Source of the DNA: Microcystis aeruginosa W13-11
GTDB taxonomy: Bacteria > Cyanobacteriota > Cyanobacteriia > Cyanobacteriales > Microcystaceae
Length of the DNA stretch: 64,000 nt
Direction: 5' to 3'
Assembly (NCBI GenBank): GCA_009995705.1
Contig: JAADBR010000001.1
Coordinates: forward strand, 1-64,000
Position numbers and translations under genes: made by a program. The notes below the pieces were generated by a model that ran no database searches, was not told where the DNA came from, and saw only the letters and a program-made list of their open reading frames with translations. Of this stretch, positions 26,585-35,630 are shown piece by piece. Position 1 is the stretch's first letter. Each line of letters begins with the position of its first letter.

Positions 26585-27544
26585 ATGAGTGCGCCCACAG
26601 TTTTGCCCGACTCAACTTTTAAAGAACGTCCAGAATCGGAAAAAATCCTCGATAAAGGCTTTGTTGGATTAACCACCGCCTTTGCCATCGCTATTGGGGT
26701 AATTTTGCTCCTAATTGCCCTAGTTATTTTTATTCGGGCTTTACCAGCGATTCAAACCTTTGGTCTGGGATTTTTGACCAGTAGCGCTTGGAATCCCGTG
26801 CGCGGTCGGGAAGAATTCGGAGTTCTGCCGGTTATCTACGGAACTCTCGTTAGTTCTCTAATTGCCCTCCTGATTGCTGTTCCCCTCGGTATCGGTTCAG
26901 CGATTTTTTTAAGCGAAGATTTTATTCCCTTAAATGCGCGGACAATTTTGGTTTTTCTCGTACAACTTTTGGCCGCCATTCCCAGTGTTGTTTACGGATT
27001 ATGGGGTATTTTTGTACTGATTCCTGTCCTTAGACCCCCTGGTAACTGGTTAAATGCTAATTTTGGTTGGATTCCTCTGTTTAGTACTCCTTTAGGAGGC
27101 CCTGGAATGTTACCAGCGGGGGTAATTTTAGCAATTATGATCCTGCCGATTATCATCGCTATCTCTCGTGACTCTTTGGCCGCTTTACCGCCGGATTTGC
27201 GACAAGCTTCTCTAGGTTTGGGGGCCACCCGTTGGGAAACAATTTTTCGGGTCTTAATTCCTGCCGCTTTTTCTGGGATTGTTGGAGGGATTATGTTAGC
27301 TTTAGGGCGAGCTTTAGGGGAAACCATGGCAGTAACGATGATCATCGGCAATTCTAACCGCATTAGTGCCTCTATTCTCGCCCCCGCTAACACGATCGCT
27401 TCCTTATTGGCTAACCAATTCGCCGAAGCATCGGGAATGCAAGTATCGGCACTCATGTATGCGGGTTTTGTTCTCTTGGTTTTGACCCTAGTAGTCAATA
27501 TCTTCGCAGAATTAATCGTTAATCGCGTCAAAGCTAAGTATTAA
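26585..27544 (+). CDS. pstC: Phosphate ABC transporter permease
   Basis: The 319-residue membrane protein has six predicted helices and the inner-membrane binding-protein-dependent transport loop near 205-225 (LPPDLRQASLGLGATRWETI), the coupling helix to PstB. It forms the channel with PstA. It lies 92 bp after pstS and 174 bp before pstA; the latter gap is filled with heptamer repeats. Confidence 0.96.
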   Translation: MSAPTVLPDSTFKERPESEKILDKGFVGLTTAFAIAIGVILLLIALVIFIRALPAIQTFGLGFLTSSAWNPVRGREEFGVLPVIYGTLVSSLIALLIAVPLGIGSAIFLSEDFIPLNARTILVFLVQLLAAIPSVVYGLWGIFVLIPVLRPPGNWLNANFGWIPLFSTPLGGPGMLPAGVILAIMILPIIIAISRDSLAALPPDLRQASLGLGATRWETIFRVLIPAAFSGIVGGIMLALGRALGETMAVTMIIGNSNRISASILAPANTIASLLANQFAEASGMQVSALMYAGFVLLVLTLVVNIFAELIVNRVKAKY

Positions 27545-27549
27545 GCCAT

Positions 27550-27718
27550 CTTTCGTCAGTTATCAGTTATCAGTTTTAAGTTTTGAGTTTTAATTGAGCA
27601 TTGTGTATTAAGTGATCATCATCAAATGGCAGTTTACTGCCGTCTTTTCACTTTTCACTGTTTACTGTTTACTGATAACTGATTACTGATAACTGATTAC
27701 TGTTTACTGATAACTGAT
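27550..27718 (+). repeat. Degenerate heptamer array between pstC and pstA
   Basis: Runs of CAGTTATCAGTTATCAG, then TTTACTGTTTACTGATAACTG-type units, i.e. short tandem repeats built on TGATAAC/TTACTGA heptamers. They resemble the STRR repeats known from cyanobacteria. The array separates two genes that should be co-transcribed. Confidence 0.75.
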
Positions 27719-28612
27719 ATGGATAGTGTGAATTTAGGCAATAATCTCAAAAAGAAACCGGGTAGTCCTCGATCGCTATTGGGGACAATTATGACCGTTC
27801 TCTCGGCTGTATGTTTAGCCGTAACGGTGATCCCCCTCTTTGCCGTCCTAGGCTTCGTTTTTGTGCAAGGGGTGGGTCGTTTAAACGCCAATCTCTTTAC
27901 CAAATTACCGCCACCACCGGGGTTAGGAGGAGGTGGCATCGCTAACGCCATTTTAGGGACAATTATTGTCGTTGCCCTCTCTACAGCGATCGCAGTTCCC
28001 ATCGGTGTTTTAGCGGCGGTTTATCTCTCGGAATTTAGCGGTGATAACAAACTTGCCCAGGGTGTGCGCTTTGCTACCAACGTTTTAGCGGGTGTCCCTT
28101 CGATTATTGTCGGGGTTTTCGCCTTCGGTTTGTTAGTTGCGCCCTTATTTGGCGAAGGAACAGCCCTTTTAGGCTTTTCTGCCCTAGCCGGTTCGATCGG
28201 TTTAGCGGTGTTAATGTTACCGACTATTATTAGAACCACCGATGAGGCTTTAAAAATCGTTCCCCAGGACATCCGCTGGGCAGCCATGGGTTTAGGGGCC
28301 TATAACTACCAAACCGTCCTAAAAATCGTCCTTCCTGCGGCAGTTCCCGCTATTTTAACCGGTGTGACTTTAGCAATTGCTAGGGCTGCCGGAGAAACCG
28401 CCTCCTTAATTTTTACGGCATTATTCTCTAACTTTTGGCCTCGGGGTGTCTTTGAACCGATTGCCACCCTTTCGGTCTTAGTTTTCAACTTTGCTACTGC
28501 CCCTTTTGCCCCTCAACAGCAATTAGCTTGGGCTGGTGCTTTAATTCTGGTGCTTTTGGTGTTGATAACTAACATTTTATCCCGTTTAGCCACTCGCCAG
28601 AAAACCTATTAA
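27719..28612 (+). CDS. pstA: Phosphate ABC transporter permease
   Basis: The 297-residue membrane protein has six predicted helices and the coupling loop VPQDIRWAAMGLGAYNYQTV near 181-200. It pairs with PstC. Its ATG directly follows the heptamer array, so the natural RBS is not obvious. The hydrophobic profile and length are normal for PstA. Confidence 0.96.
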   Translation: MDSVNLGNNLKKKPGSPRSLLGTIMTVLSAVCLAVTVIPLFAVLGFVFVQGVGRLNANLFTKLPPPPGLGGGGIANAILGTIIVVALSTAIAVPIGVLAAVYLSEFSGDNKLAQGVRFATNVLAGVPSIIVGVFAFGLLVAPLFGEGTALLGFSALAGSIGLAVLMLPTIIRTTDEALKIVPQDIRWAAMGLGAYNYQTVLKIVLPAAVPAILTGVTLAIARAAGETASLIFTALFSNFWPRGVFEPIATLSVLVFNFATAPFAPQQQLAWAGALILVLLVLITNILSRLATRQKTY

Positions 28613-28707
28613 GTCAGGGAAAAAGTGAAAAGCAAAAAGGGATATTTAAGTAAAAATCTACCTATCTTTCTGATTCCTCAATTAGCCAAATTCAAGGTAA
28701 ATGATTT

Positions 28708-29511
28708 ATGCTAACTAACTCTAACCCCCATTCTGCAGGAACCGTTTTAAAGGTCGATAAGGCTGATATCTACTATGGTAATTATCGGGCAGTGCGGGAC
28801 GTTTCCATCGATATTCCCAAAAATAGAGTCACCGCTTTTATCGGACCCTCTGGCTGTGGAAAAAGTACCATTCTCAGGTGCTTTAATCGTCTCAATGATT
28901 TAATTCACGGTTTTCGTATTGACGGCAAAGTTTTTTATCATAACCAGGATATTTACTCTCAAGAGGTGGATCCTGTCGAAGTCAGAAAATGTATCGGTAT
29001 GGTGTTCCAGCGCCCTAATCCCTTTCCCAAATCCATCTATGATAATGTGGTTTACGGAGCGCGATTAAATGGTTATAAAGGCGATTTAGATGAATTAGTA
29101 GAAACTTCCTTGCGTCGAGCAGCTCTCTGGGAAGAAGTAAAAGATAAACTGAAAGAAAGCGGTTTTTCCCTATCGGGGGGACAACAACAAAGATTATGTA
29201 TTGCTCGTACTATTGCCGCTCAACCAGAAGTATTATTAATGGATGAACCCTGTTCGGCACTCGATCCAATTTCAACTTTAAAAGTTGAGGAATTAATGCA
29301 CGAATTAAAAGAACGTTATACAATTATTATTGTTACTCACAATATGCAACAAGCTACTAGAGTAGCGGATTTAACGGCTTTTTATAACGCTGAACCCACC
29401 GATAAAGGTGGCAAAATTGGTTATTTAGTCGAGTTTGATCATACTAACAAAATCTTCGGTGATCCTCAAGAACAAGCAACTAAAGATTATGTTAGTGGAC
29501 GTTTTGGCTAA
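28708..29511 (+). CDS. pstB: Phosphate ABC transporter ATPase, copy 1
   Basis: The 267-residue ATPase has Walker [10 protein letters not shown] (residues 46-54), Q-loop [16 protein letters not shown], signature LSGGQQQR, Walker [13 protein letters not shown] and the switch His in [10 protein letters not shown]. It energises PstCA. The next gene is a close paralogue; tandem pstB copies are common in cyanobacteria. Confidence 0.97.
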   Translation: MLTNSNPHSAGTVLKVDKADIYYGNYRAVRDVSIDIPKNRVTAFIGPSGCGKSTILRCFNRLNDLIHGFRIDGKVFYHNQDIYSQEVDPVEVRKCIGMVFQRPNPFPKSIYDNVVYGARLNGYKGDLDELVETSLRRAALWEEVKDKLKESGFSLSGGQQQRLCIARTIAAQPEVLLMDEPCSALDPISTLKVEELMHELKERYTIIIVTHNMQQATRVADLTAFYNAEPTDKGGKIGYLVEFDHTNKIFGDPQEQATKDYVSGRFG

Positions 29512-29514
29512 ATC

Positions 29515-29611
29515 AGTTATTCAGTTATCAGTTATCAGTTATCAGTAATCAGTATAAAGTGGCAAGTTTGGAGTTTTCTTTTCACTGATTACTGTTCACT
29601 GGTCACTGAAA
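29515..29611 (+). repeat. Degenerate heptamer array between the pstB genes
   Basis: TCAGTTATCAGTTATCAGTT and later TTTCACTGATTACTGTTCAC units fill most of the gap. Same family as the array at 27550. Confidence 0.7.
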
Positions 29612-29642
29612 AAAACACCCAACACCTATTCCTTTAAAGATT

Positions 29643-30440
29643 ATGTACAGTAGCGATGTTGTCACCGATGCGGTTTTGAGAACCAAAAGCTTAAACGTTT
29701 ACTATGGTTCTAATCTTGCTGTTCGTGATGTTAACCTTGATATTCCTGAGAAAAAAGCGATCGCTTTTATCGGTCCTTCTGGCTGCGGAAAAAGTACGGT
29801 TCTGCGCTGTTTTAATCGCATGAATGATCTAGTTAAAAGTGCCAAAATCGAGGGAAAAGTTACCTTTCGCGGTCAAGATATTTATGGTAATTCCGTTAAT
29901 CCTATCGGGTTACGCAGTCGCATCGGTATGGTTTTTCAGAAACCGAATCCTTTCCCCAAATCTATCTATGAAAATATCGCTTTTGGGGCGCGCTTAAATG
30001 GTTACACTGGTGATATGGATCAATTGGTAGAGGAATCTTTAAAAAAAGCCGTTCTCTGGGATGATGTTAAAGATAAACTCAAAGAAAGTGGTTTAGCTTT
30101 ATCAGGGGGACAGCAACAAAGGTTATGTATTGCTCGCGCTATTGCGGTTAAACCGGAAGTTGTTTTAATGGATGAACCCTGTGCGGCACTCGATCCGATT
30201 TCTACCCTAAAAATTGAGGAATTAATTCACGAATTGAAAACCCAATATACTATAGTTATTGTTACCCACAATATGCAACAAGCGTCGCGGGTTTCTGATT
30301 TAACGGCTTTTTATAATGCTGAACCGACACCAAAAGGCGGTAAAGTAGGTTATTTAGTGGAATATGATCGCACCGAGGTTATCTTTCAAAATCCTGCTCA
30401 AGAGTCCACTAGAGATTATGTTAGCGGTCGTTTTGGTTAG
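29643..30440 (+). CDS. pstB: Phosphate ABC transporter ATPase, copy 2
   Basis: The 265-residue paralogue of the preceding gene has Walker [10 protein letters not shown] (44-52), signature LSGGQQQR, Walker [13 protein letters not shown] and the switch His in VIVTHNMQQ. It carries a HIP1-like GCGATCGC at about 29758. Both copies look functional, so two ATPases may serve one permease, perhaps under different phosphate levels; that is inference. Confidence 0.97.
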   Translation: MYSSDVVTDAVLRTKSLNVYYGSNLAVRDVNLDIPEKKAIAFIGPSGCGKSTVLRCFNRMNDLVKSAKIEGKVTFRGQDIYGNSVNPIGLRSRIGMVFQKPNPFPKSIYENIAFGARLNGYTGDMDQLVEESLKKAVLWDDVKDKLKESGLALSGGQQQRLCIARAIAVKPEVVLMDEPCAALDPISTLKIEELIHELKTQYTIVIVTHNMQQASRVSDLTAFYNAEPTPKGGKVGYLVEYDRTEVIFQNPAQESTRDYVSGRFG

Positions 30441-30514
30441 AGCATTAACAATTAATCGTTATTCACGACTCCGGGATAGATTAATTTTTTCCATCTGGAA
30501 TGATTGAAAAACGA

Positions 30515-30622
30515 TTAAATTAACTGATTGCGAAAACCTTTGGCACTAATAGTTAAAAGTATCACAGAGAAACCAATCGGAGCCAATAAACGAATAGCAA
30601 AACCAAAGATAAAAAGAGTCAT
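30515..30622 (-). CDS. Possible small membrane protein
   Basis: From ATG at 30622 the 35-residue frame is MTLFIFGFAIRLLAPIGFSV followed by ILLTISAKGFRNQLI, one hydrophobic span with a basic end. Upstream in the same frame, more hydrophobic codons (NFIKLILSVL) precede it without a start, so it may be the remnant of a longer protein. I do not recognise a family. Confidence 0.3.
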   Translation of the reverse strand: MTLFIFGFAIRLLAPIGFSVILLTISAKGFRNQLI

Positions 30623-30682
30623 CAGGACGGAGAGAATTAGTTTGATAAAATTGCCCGATTACCGATAAATTTTTAGGCAGTT

Positions 30683-30874
30683 TTATGAAACTTCTCGCCT
30701 AGTTTCCCTGTCTAAGTCTAAGGAAGTAGCGAGGGTAATATAATCTAACTGTGCTGGTAATTTTTCCCGTCTTTGACCTTCTTCTCTATCTTCTTTTATT
30801 GCTTCTTGATAGACTTTAGTTTGTTTGAGATGGCTAAGGCTAAATAGAACTTCAAAAAATAAGCTTACTAACAT
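30683..30874 (-). pseudogene. Fragment of a Rpn/PD-(D/E)XK transposase-like protein
   Basis: The frame from ATG 30874 contains SLSHLKQTKVYQEAIKEDREEGQ, like the C-terminal stretch of cyanobacterial Rpn-family proteins (LSDLKQTKVYQEA plus a basic-acidic repeat tail). The nuclease domain is absent and the tail is unlike the usual one. I read it as a decayed remnant, though a short expressed product cannot be excluded. Confidence 0.45.
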
Positions 30875-31248
30875 TAAACACCCCCACAGTAATGCCAAGA
30901 ATTCATCGCTTTAAAATACTGTTTAGTTCTATAGTTTAACACACTGTAAATTTTACCTTGTTCATCATCTGGTGAACAATCATCTGGCACTTGAGTTAAA
31001 CAGAGTTTTACTTTATCGCCGGGTAAAGCTGGAACTTCATCAATTTTCACATAGAAAAACAGAATAACTCCGTTGGTTAGAACCACAACTGCTTCTGCAT
31101 CAGCTTCGCCATCAAATCTGGTGGTTATTTCTTGGATAAAAGTGTTAGAACAATAATTAATACGAGTGGGGGGTGGTGCGGCAAGAACCCTAGCAGTAAG
31201 AAGTAAATATAATAAGGTGAATCTAATAGTTTGTTGAAGATTTTTTAT
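30874..31248 (-). CDS. Putative secreted small protein, start codon lost or unusual
   Basis: The frame ends FKAMNSWHYCGGV at 30874 and reads back through PALPGDKVKLCLTQVPDDCS to a signal-peptide-like LLYLLLTARVLAAPPP. The natural start would be at 31248 but the codon is ATA (then AAA AAT CTT), not ATG; a GTT precedes. Internal starts would lose the signal. Four Cys residues in the mature part suggest disulfides outside the cytoplasm. Family unknown. It may be a pseudogene by start-codon mutation. Confidence 0.4.
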   Translation of the reverse strand: MKNLQQTIRFTLLYLLLTARVLAAPPPTRINYCSNTFIQEITTRFDGEADAEAVVVLTNGVILFFYVKIDEVPALPGDKVKLCLTQVPDDCSPDDEQGKIYSVLNYRTKQYFKAMNSWHYCGGV

Positions 31249-31573
31249 AACAAAGTTTTCTAGATAAAATTAAATCAAAACTAAAACCTTTTCTATTATT
31301 ATGGGGGTGTGGCCAATCTTGCAATCGCTTGTGTTCTGCTTATGGCGAGGATTTTGCCCTTAAGTTGCTAACAGTTTCTCGCCGTCAGGCATAATAATCC
31401 TCATCTTCCCTGAAACTGTTGATCGGTGGTCGTTACGGCTTAGGTTTCTAATATTAACCCATTCTACAACCCTTAATGAGAACAGTTGTGATTGATCCCC
31501 CATAATTAAAATAATCCCTTAACGACTACTATTGGCAAGGGACAGATAAAAAGCGCTAAAGGGATTGTAACCG
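31249..31573. other. Non-coding stretch
   Basis: No reading frame, RNA gene or strong hairpin was recognised in this 325-bp stretch. Confidence 0.5.
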
Positions 31574-31836
31574 ATGACGGATGAAAGATTAGAACGGGTC
31601 GAGAGCATACTACAGGCTATCGTTGTCCTCACGCAACAGAATCGAGAAGATATAAGCTAACCCGTGAGGTTAGGACAATAGCAGGGAGTTTTGAACGAAC
31701 CAACGAGTGCTTAAATCAATTTATCACTCAAGCTGAGAGCGATCTACAGTTTTTCCGCAACGAAGTCACCGGCATCCGTACAGAAGTTAAGCGAATCGTA
31801 GAGCATCTTTTCGAACAATCCCCAGATCAGGAGTAA
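31574..31836 (+). pseudogene. Coiled-coil protein gene, frameshifted
   Basis: ATG 31574 gives MTDERLERVESILQAIVVLT and stops at TAA after 28 codons. One base out of frame the sequence continues without interruption as TREVRTIAGSFERTNECLNQ to FEQSPDQE at 31836. A single missing base near 31660 restores an 87-residue helical protein. Similar small coiled-coil proteins are frequent in cyanobacteria. A sequencing error could also explain it. Confidence 0.65.
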
Positions 31837-31995
31837 AGATCAGCCAACAGGTATATATTAGCCAAATCACCAGCCAAAAGCTTGATCAACCCTAATTAAT
31901 TCTTTATACAACGCTGAACAATGGGTCTTCTCAAGAAAAGGTAAGCAAACTCAAGTGTTTTAGCTTTATTCCCACGGCATAAATAAAAGTTGATA

Positions 31996-32020
31996 GGGTG
32001 AGTCAATCTCACCCCATTTT
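31996..32020. terminator. Hairpin with T-rich tail
   Basis: GGGTGAG and CTCACCC flank the loop TCAAT, followed by CATTTT on the plus strand. It may end the broken coiled-coil gene or act on the minus strand for the remnant at 32027. The 31837-31995 stretch is otherwise empty. Confidence 0.5.
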
Positions 32021-32026
32021 AACCGT

Positions 32027-32106
32027 CTAAAACTTGGCTTTCTCGCGCAGCAATTCGGCTAAAGTCACATCGAATTTTGAGTGTCCCCCGAAAACTCCGC
32101 CAATTC
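32027..32106 (-). pseudogene. PstS/SphX-type C-terminal remnant
   Basis: The minus strand reads GGVFGGHSKFDVTLAELLRE, then KAKF and a stop. This parallels the SphX end in this window (GTVFDGRPQPNLTIGELLRK, QAQFEAK). About 25 codons remain, with no start. It suggests that another phosphate-binding gene once lay here. Confidence 0.4.
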
Positions 32107-32176
32107 AAAAATGAAAAGCATCAACCTCAAGAGTTGACAAAGAAAGGCTAATCAGTATTGTAAAGTATCAAAACTA

Positions 32177-32249
32177 TCCAGGGTGCAGGAGTTGAACCTG
32201 CCTAGCACGAATTATGAGTTCGTTGCCTCAACCGCTCGGCCAACCCTGG
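32177..32249 (-). tRNA. tRNA-Ile(CAU), lysidine type
   Basis: On the minus strand the 73-nt sequence folds as acceptor CCAGGGT/ACCCTGG, D-arm GCCGAGCGGTTGAGGC, anticodon arm ACGAA-CTCATAA-TTCGT, variable loop GCTAG, T-arm GCAGG-TTCAACT-CCTGC and discriminator A. Anticodon CAU with this D-arm and anticodon-loop context matches the chloroplast trnI-CAU type rather than Met. C34 would be changed to lysidine by TilS. Confidence 0.88.
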
Positions 32250-32313
32250 GTTATACTATTAACTCATTATAGATCGGTAATTACTCTGAACGTGAGAATT
32301 CAGCCCCACCAAG

Positions 32314-32607
32314 ATGAAAAAATTTGCAATCAGCACCTCCTTGCAGTTAGGACTCCTTTTGATGGTAGCCATGTTAGCCGCCGGTTTCGGTAGCGGTTGG
32401 GTAGCCTATCAATTGGGAATCGCCTCCCTCAAGGGAGTCAGTCAACCGGATATCAACCCCGCTAAAAAGTTTACCAACGATCGCACCAGTTATGGTCGCA
32501 ATCAAACTTTTATCCCCGTGAAAGAAGAAGAAGTAATTAAAAGAGTGAGAGTTTATATGCAACAACAGAAAAACAAACCGCAATCAAAGAACGAAACCAA
32601 AGGATAG
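32314..32607 (+). CDS. Small single-span membrane protein
   Basis: The 97-residue product has one hydrophobic helix (LGLLLMVAMLAAGFGSGWVA, residues 12-32) and a charged C-terminal part ending in a Lys/Gln-rich tail (MQQQKNKPQSKNETKG). It looks like a conserved cyanobacterial hypothetical protein. It is followed at 32 bp by the CNNM/CBS gene on the same strand, so the two may be co-transcribed. Function unknown. Confidence 0.7.
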   Translation: MKKFAISTSLQLGLLLMVAMLAAGFGSGWVAYQLGIASLKGVSQPDINPAKKFTNDRTSYGRNQTFIPVKEEEVIKRVRVYMQQQKNKPQSKNETKG

Positions 32608-32639
32608 GCTTTAAAAAAGGCTAATTTTGCCTTTTCGCT

Positions 32640-33974
32640 ATGGATAATCAGGATTTATTGACTCGTTTAATTTTAGTCTTTTTACTAATCGTCCTCAATG
32701 CTTTTTTCGTAGCGGCGGAATTTTCGCTTGTGTCGGTTCGTCGTACCCGCATCAGTCAGCTAGTGGCTGCGGGAGATGTGCCAGCGCAGACGGTACAATC
32801 TCTACAAAGAAGTCTCGATCGCTTACTTTCCACTACCCAATTAGGCATCACCCTTTCTAGCTTAGCTTTAGGTTGGATCGGGGAGAGTACCATGACCGTT
32901 TTTGTGAAGAAATTACTAAGTTTTTTACCCTTTTCTTTGAACTGGCAAAATCTTCTCTCCCATGGTTTCTCTCTTTGTCTAGCTTTTTTAATTGTTGCCT
33001 ATCTCCAGATAGTTTTTGGGGAACTTTATCCCAAATCCCTAGCTTTAATTTATGCCGAACCGATGGCGCGATTATTAGCGGCACCTATTGGCGTTATTTC
33101 CCGGATTTTTAAGCCTTTTATCGGTATTCTCAACCAATCAACCCGTTTTTTATTGGTTTTAACCCGTATTCCCGAAGTGGATCTACAGCGTTCTAGTCGG
33201 GTAACTTGCGAGGAATTACAATTAATTATCAGCATGGAAGGGGAATTAACGGGATTAGAAGCAGCGGAAAGGAAAATCTTAAACAATGTTTTCCAGTTTG
33301 GCGAAATCACTGCTGCGGAAATCATGGTTCCCTATAACCGTTTAATAGCTATTGCCTCGACTGCAACTTTTGAGGAATTATTGCTCCAAGTAGTTAACAG
33401 TGGCTATTCTTGTTATCCTGTGACAGGAGATTCCGGTGATGATATCCGTGGTCTGATCGATTTTAAAGATTTAGCCTTACCCCTTGCCGAAGGTCAGTTA
33501 AATTTAAAAACTCCGATTAAACCTTGGTTAAAACCTGTGCGTTTTTTCCCCGAAACTACCCCTTTAAATGAATTACTGATCGTGATGCAGGAATCATCCT
33601 TAAAGATGGTTATCATTGTGGATGAATTTGGCAGAACAGCCGGTTTATTAACCCTCAAAGATTTAATCGGCGAGATTCTAGGAACTTTTTCCCCTAGTGA
33701 TCAATCAGGAATATTAGAATACCAACTCCTCGATGAATCAACTTTTCTCGTACAAGCACAAATGAATTTAGAGGACGTGAACAAAGCATTAAATTTAAGC
33801 TTACCCTTAGCCGATGAATACCAAACCCTAGCCGGTTTTATCCTCCATCATTGGCAAAAAATACCGAGGGTGGGAGAACAATTATATTACCAAAATTTAG
33901 AATTTACCATCATTTCTAAGGTAGGCCCTCGCTTGGAACAAATTAAAATTTATCGACAACAATTATCCTCATGA
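32640..33974 (+). CDS. Hemolysin C/CorC-type CNNM transporter with CBS pair
   Basis: The 444-residue membrane protein has an N-terminal CNNM/DUF21 domain (residues 1-195, four hydrophobic segments, with FFVAAEFSLVSVRRTRI and GWIGE), a CBS pair (about 210-330, with ITAAEIMVPYNRLIAI and VDEFGRTAGLLTLKDL) and a C-terminal CorC_HlyC domain (about 350-440). Such proteins are linked to divalent cation, mainly Mg2+, export. Start MDNQDLLTRL is the only good candidate. Confidence 0.92.
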   Translation: MDNQDLLTRLILVFLLIVLNAFFVAAEFSLVSVRRTRISQLVAAGDVPAQTVQSLQRSLDRLLSTTQLGITLSSLALGWIGESTMTVFVKKLLSFLPFSLNWQNLLSHGFSLCLAFLIVAYLQIVFGELYPKSLALIYAEPMARLLAAPIGVISRIFKPFIGILNQSTRFLLVLTRIPEVDLQRSSRVTCEELQLIISMEGELTGLEAAERKILNNVFQFGEITAAEIMVPYNRLIAIASTATFEELLLQVVNSGYSCYPVTGDSGDDIRGLIDFKDLALPLAEGQLNLKTPIKPWLKPVRFFPETTPLNELLIVMQESSLKMVIIVDEFGRTAGLLTLKDLIGEILGTFSPSDQSGILEYQLLDESTFLVQAQMNLEDVNKALNLSLPLADEYQTLAGFILHHWQKIPRVGEQLYYQNLEFTIISKVGPRLEQIKIYRQQLSS

Positions 33975-34050
33975 TATAAATAAGAAACAACTTTTATAAT
34001 CGCTCCTTCTTGATTGTTAATCGCGTCAATAGCTGCCCACTCCTATCACC

Positions 34051-35172
34051 ATGAAACACCTTTTGGCACTCCTCCCCCTCAGCTTGGGATTAATTGCCCT
34101 CACCCCCGCAAATTTGCCCCTAGAACCTTTGGAAATCTCACAATTGGCAACATCTACGGGATACGACGAACGACTGCTAACGGATAAAAAAACCCTACTA
34201 CAAGCGATCGATCATAGTTTACGTTATCTGAATAGCTCGGCGGCGATCCGCGCCTATCAAAATTATCCTATTCCTGAAATAACTCGTCAGCGAGTGCAGC
34301 GTTCCTTAGTACGTTTTCGTCAATTAGTGCAGAATTCTACCACTCCCGCAGCTCTACAAAAGGCAATTAAAAAAGAATTTATTTGGTATCGTTCTTTGGG
34401 TAATGATAGTCAGGGAAATGTTAAGTTTACTGGTTATTTTGAGCCAATTTATCAAGCAAGTCGGCAAAAAAAAGCCGAGTATAAATATCCTCTCTATCGC
34501 CAACCTGCTAACTTTTCTCGCTGGTCTAAACCCCATCCAGCTAGGGTAGAATTAGAAGGAAAAGATGGTTTACTAGGGGAAAATAGCCGTCTAGCGGGAT
34601 ACGAATTAGTCTGGTTAAAAGATCGCTTAGAAGCTTATTTAGTTCATGTGCAAGGTTCGGCAAAATTACGTTTACCTAATGGTCAAATTATGAGCATCGG
34701 TTTTGATGGCAATACCGAGCATCCCTACACAAGTCTGGGAAAAGAAATGATTGCCGATGGTATTTTTGCTGCTGAGGGTTTAACTTTACCAATGGTTTTG
34801 GATTTTCTCAGAAGTAATCCTGAGCAATTAAAGAATTATATTCCCCGCAATAATCGGTTTATTTTCTTTCGAGAAACCCACGGTGCGTCTCCCACTGGTA
34901 GTATTGGAGTTCCGGTTTTACCAGAAAGATCGATCGCTACAGATAAAAGTATTTTTCCCCCCGGTGCTTTAGCGGTAATTGAGACAGAAATTCCCCAGGA
35001 AAATCTTAATAAAAAATTAGTGAGTCGCTATGTTCTCGATCAAGATACCGGCAGCGCGATTAAAGGTGCTGGGAGGGTAGATATTTTTATGGGAACAGGA
35101 AAAAATGCTGGCGAGCGGGCTGGTTTAATTAATACTCCGGGTCAATTATATTATTTATTATTGAGGGAATAG
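34051..35172 (+). CDS. mltA: Membrane-bound lytic murein transglycosylase A
   Basis: The 373-residue exported peptidoglycan lytic enzyme has a signal peptide at residues 1-18. The MltA barrel runs from FTGYFEPIYQ near 126 through AYLVHVQGSAKLRLPNG near 191-207. The C-terminal 3D domain is marked by VLDQDTGSAIKGAGRVDIFMG near 329-349, with its Asp residues, the last in RVDIFMGTG being the expected catalytic Asp. No lipobox Cys was seen, unlike E. coli MltA, so it may be soluble or anchored by an uncleaved signal. Confidence 0.92.
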   Translation: MKHLLALLPLSLGLIALTPANLPLEPLEISQLATSTGYDERLLTDKKTLLQAIDHSLRYLNSSAAIRAYQNYPIPEITRQRVQRSLVRFRQLVQNSTTPAALQKAIKKEFIWYRSLGNDSQGNVKFTGYFEPIYQASRQKKAEYKYPLYRQPANFSRWSKPHPARVELEGKDGLLGENSRLAGYELVWLKDRLEAYLVHVQGSAKLRLPNGQIMSIGFDGNTEHPYTSLGKEMIADGIFAAEGLTLPMVLDFLRSNPEQLKNYIPRNNRFIFFRETHGASPTGSIGVPVLPERSIATDKSIFPPGALAVIETEIPQENLNKKLVSRYVLDQDTGSAIKGAGRVDIFMGTGKNAGERAGLINTPGQLYYLLLRE

Positions 35173-35332
35173 GAAATAGTATAGGTAGAATTAAGATAGA
35201 CTGGGTATATCCCATTTTTGTAAATCTACTGAGTTGGGATTTTTAAAGGGAAACTATCTTCTAAAATTGGTCATTACTTCCGATTTTACCACTCAATCCA
35301 AGCCTTTGGGGGGTTCTACCCCCCGAACCCCC

Positions 35333-35401
35333 CGCGCATTAGTTTTTCGGTGGGATGCTTACAGGCAGCAGCTGATATATCTGTAATAATTTAAGGGTCA
35401 C
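35333..35401 (+). repeat. Dispersed repeat D, copy 2
   Basis: Same orientation as 23501-23569, sharing TTAGTTTTTCGGTGGGATGC and CTGTAATAATTTAAG. The surrounding 35173-35485 holds no gene; just before the repeat is the short inverted GGGGGGTTC/GAACCCCCC. Confidence 0.7.
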
Positions 35402-35485
35402 TGATAATTGCTGATTGTCGGTATTTTTGCAAATGTGAGATCCACCCGATAGACTTCCCGGAATCAGTTATCTGTTATCATACTT

Positions 35486-35605
35486 AAGTGGGTGGGTGGA
35501 ATTAAATATAAGATGAACGTAGGTTGGGTTGAAGCATGAAACCCAACGCCCGATTATGTTACGCTACCGCTGACCCATCCTACAAATAATTATGCCTCCC
35601 TACTT
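35486..35605 (+). mobile_element. MITE family C, full copy (120 bp)
   Basis: Ends AAGTGGGTGGGTGGAATTA and TAATTATGCCTCCCTACTT are imperfect inverted repeats. Inside is the GTTGGGTTGAAGCATGAAAC hairpin common in cyanobacterial intergenic DNA. Partial copies occur at 10959 and 24773. The right end lies 25 bp before the GrrM-like start codon, so it has replaced the native upstream region of that gene. Confidence 0.8.
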
Positions 35606-35630
35606 AAGTGAGAAGATTAAAAATAGAATC

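Noticed and set aside
26992..28488. Minus-strand open frames inside pstC and pstA
   Set aside because: Lys/Pro/Ala-rich composition typical of antisense shadows of membrane-protein genes; no RBS or homology.
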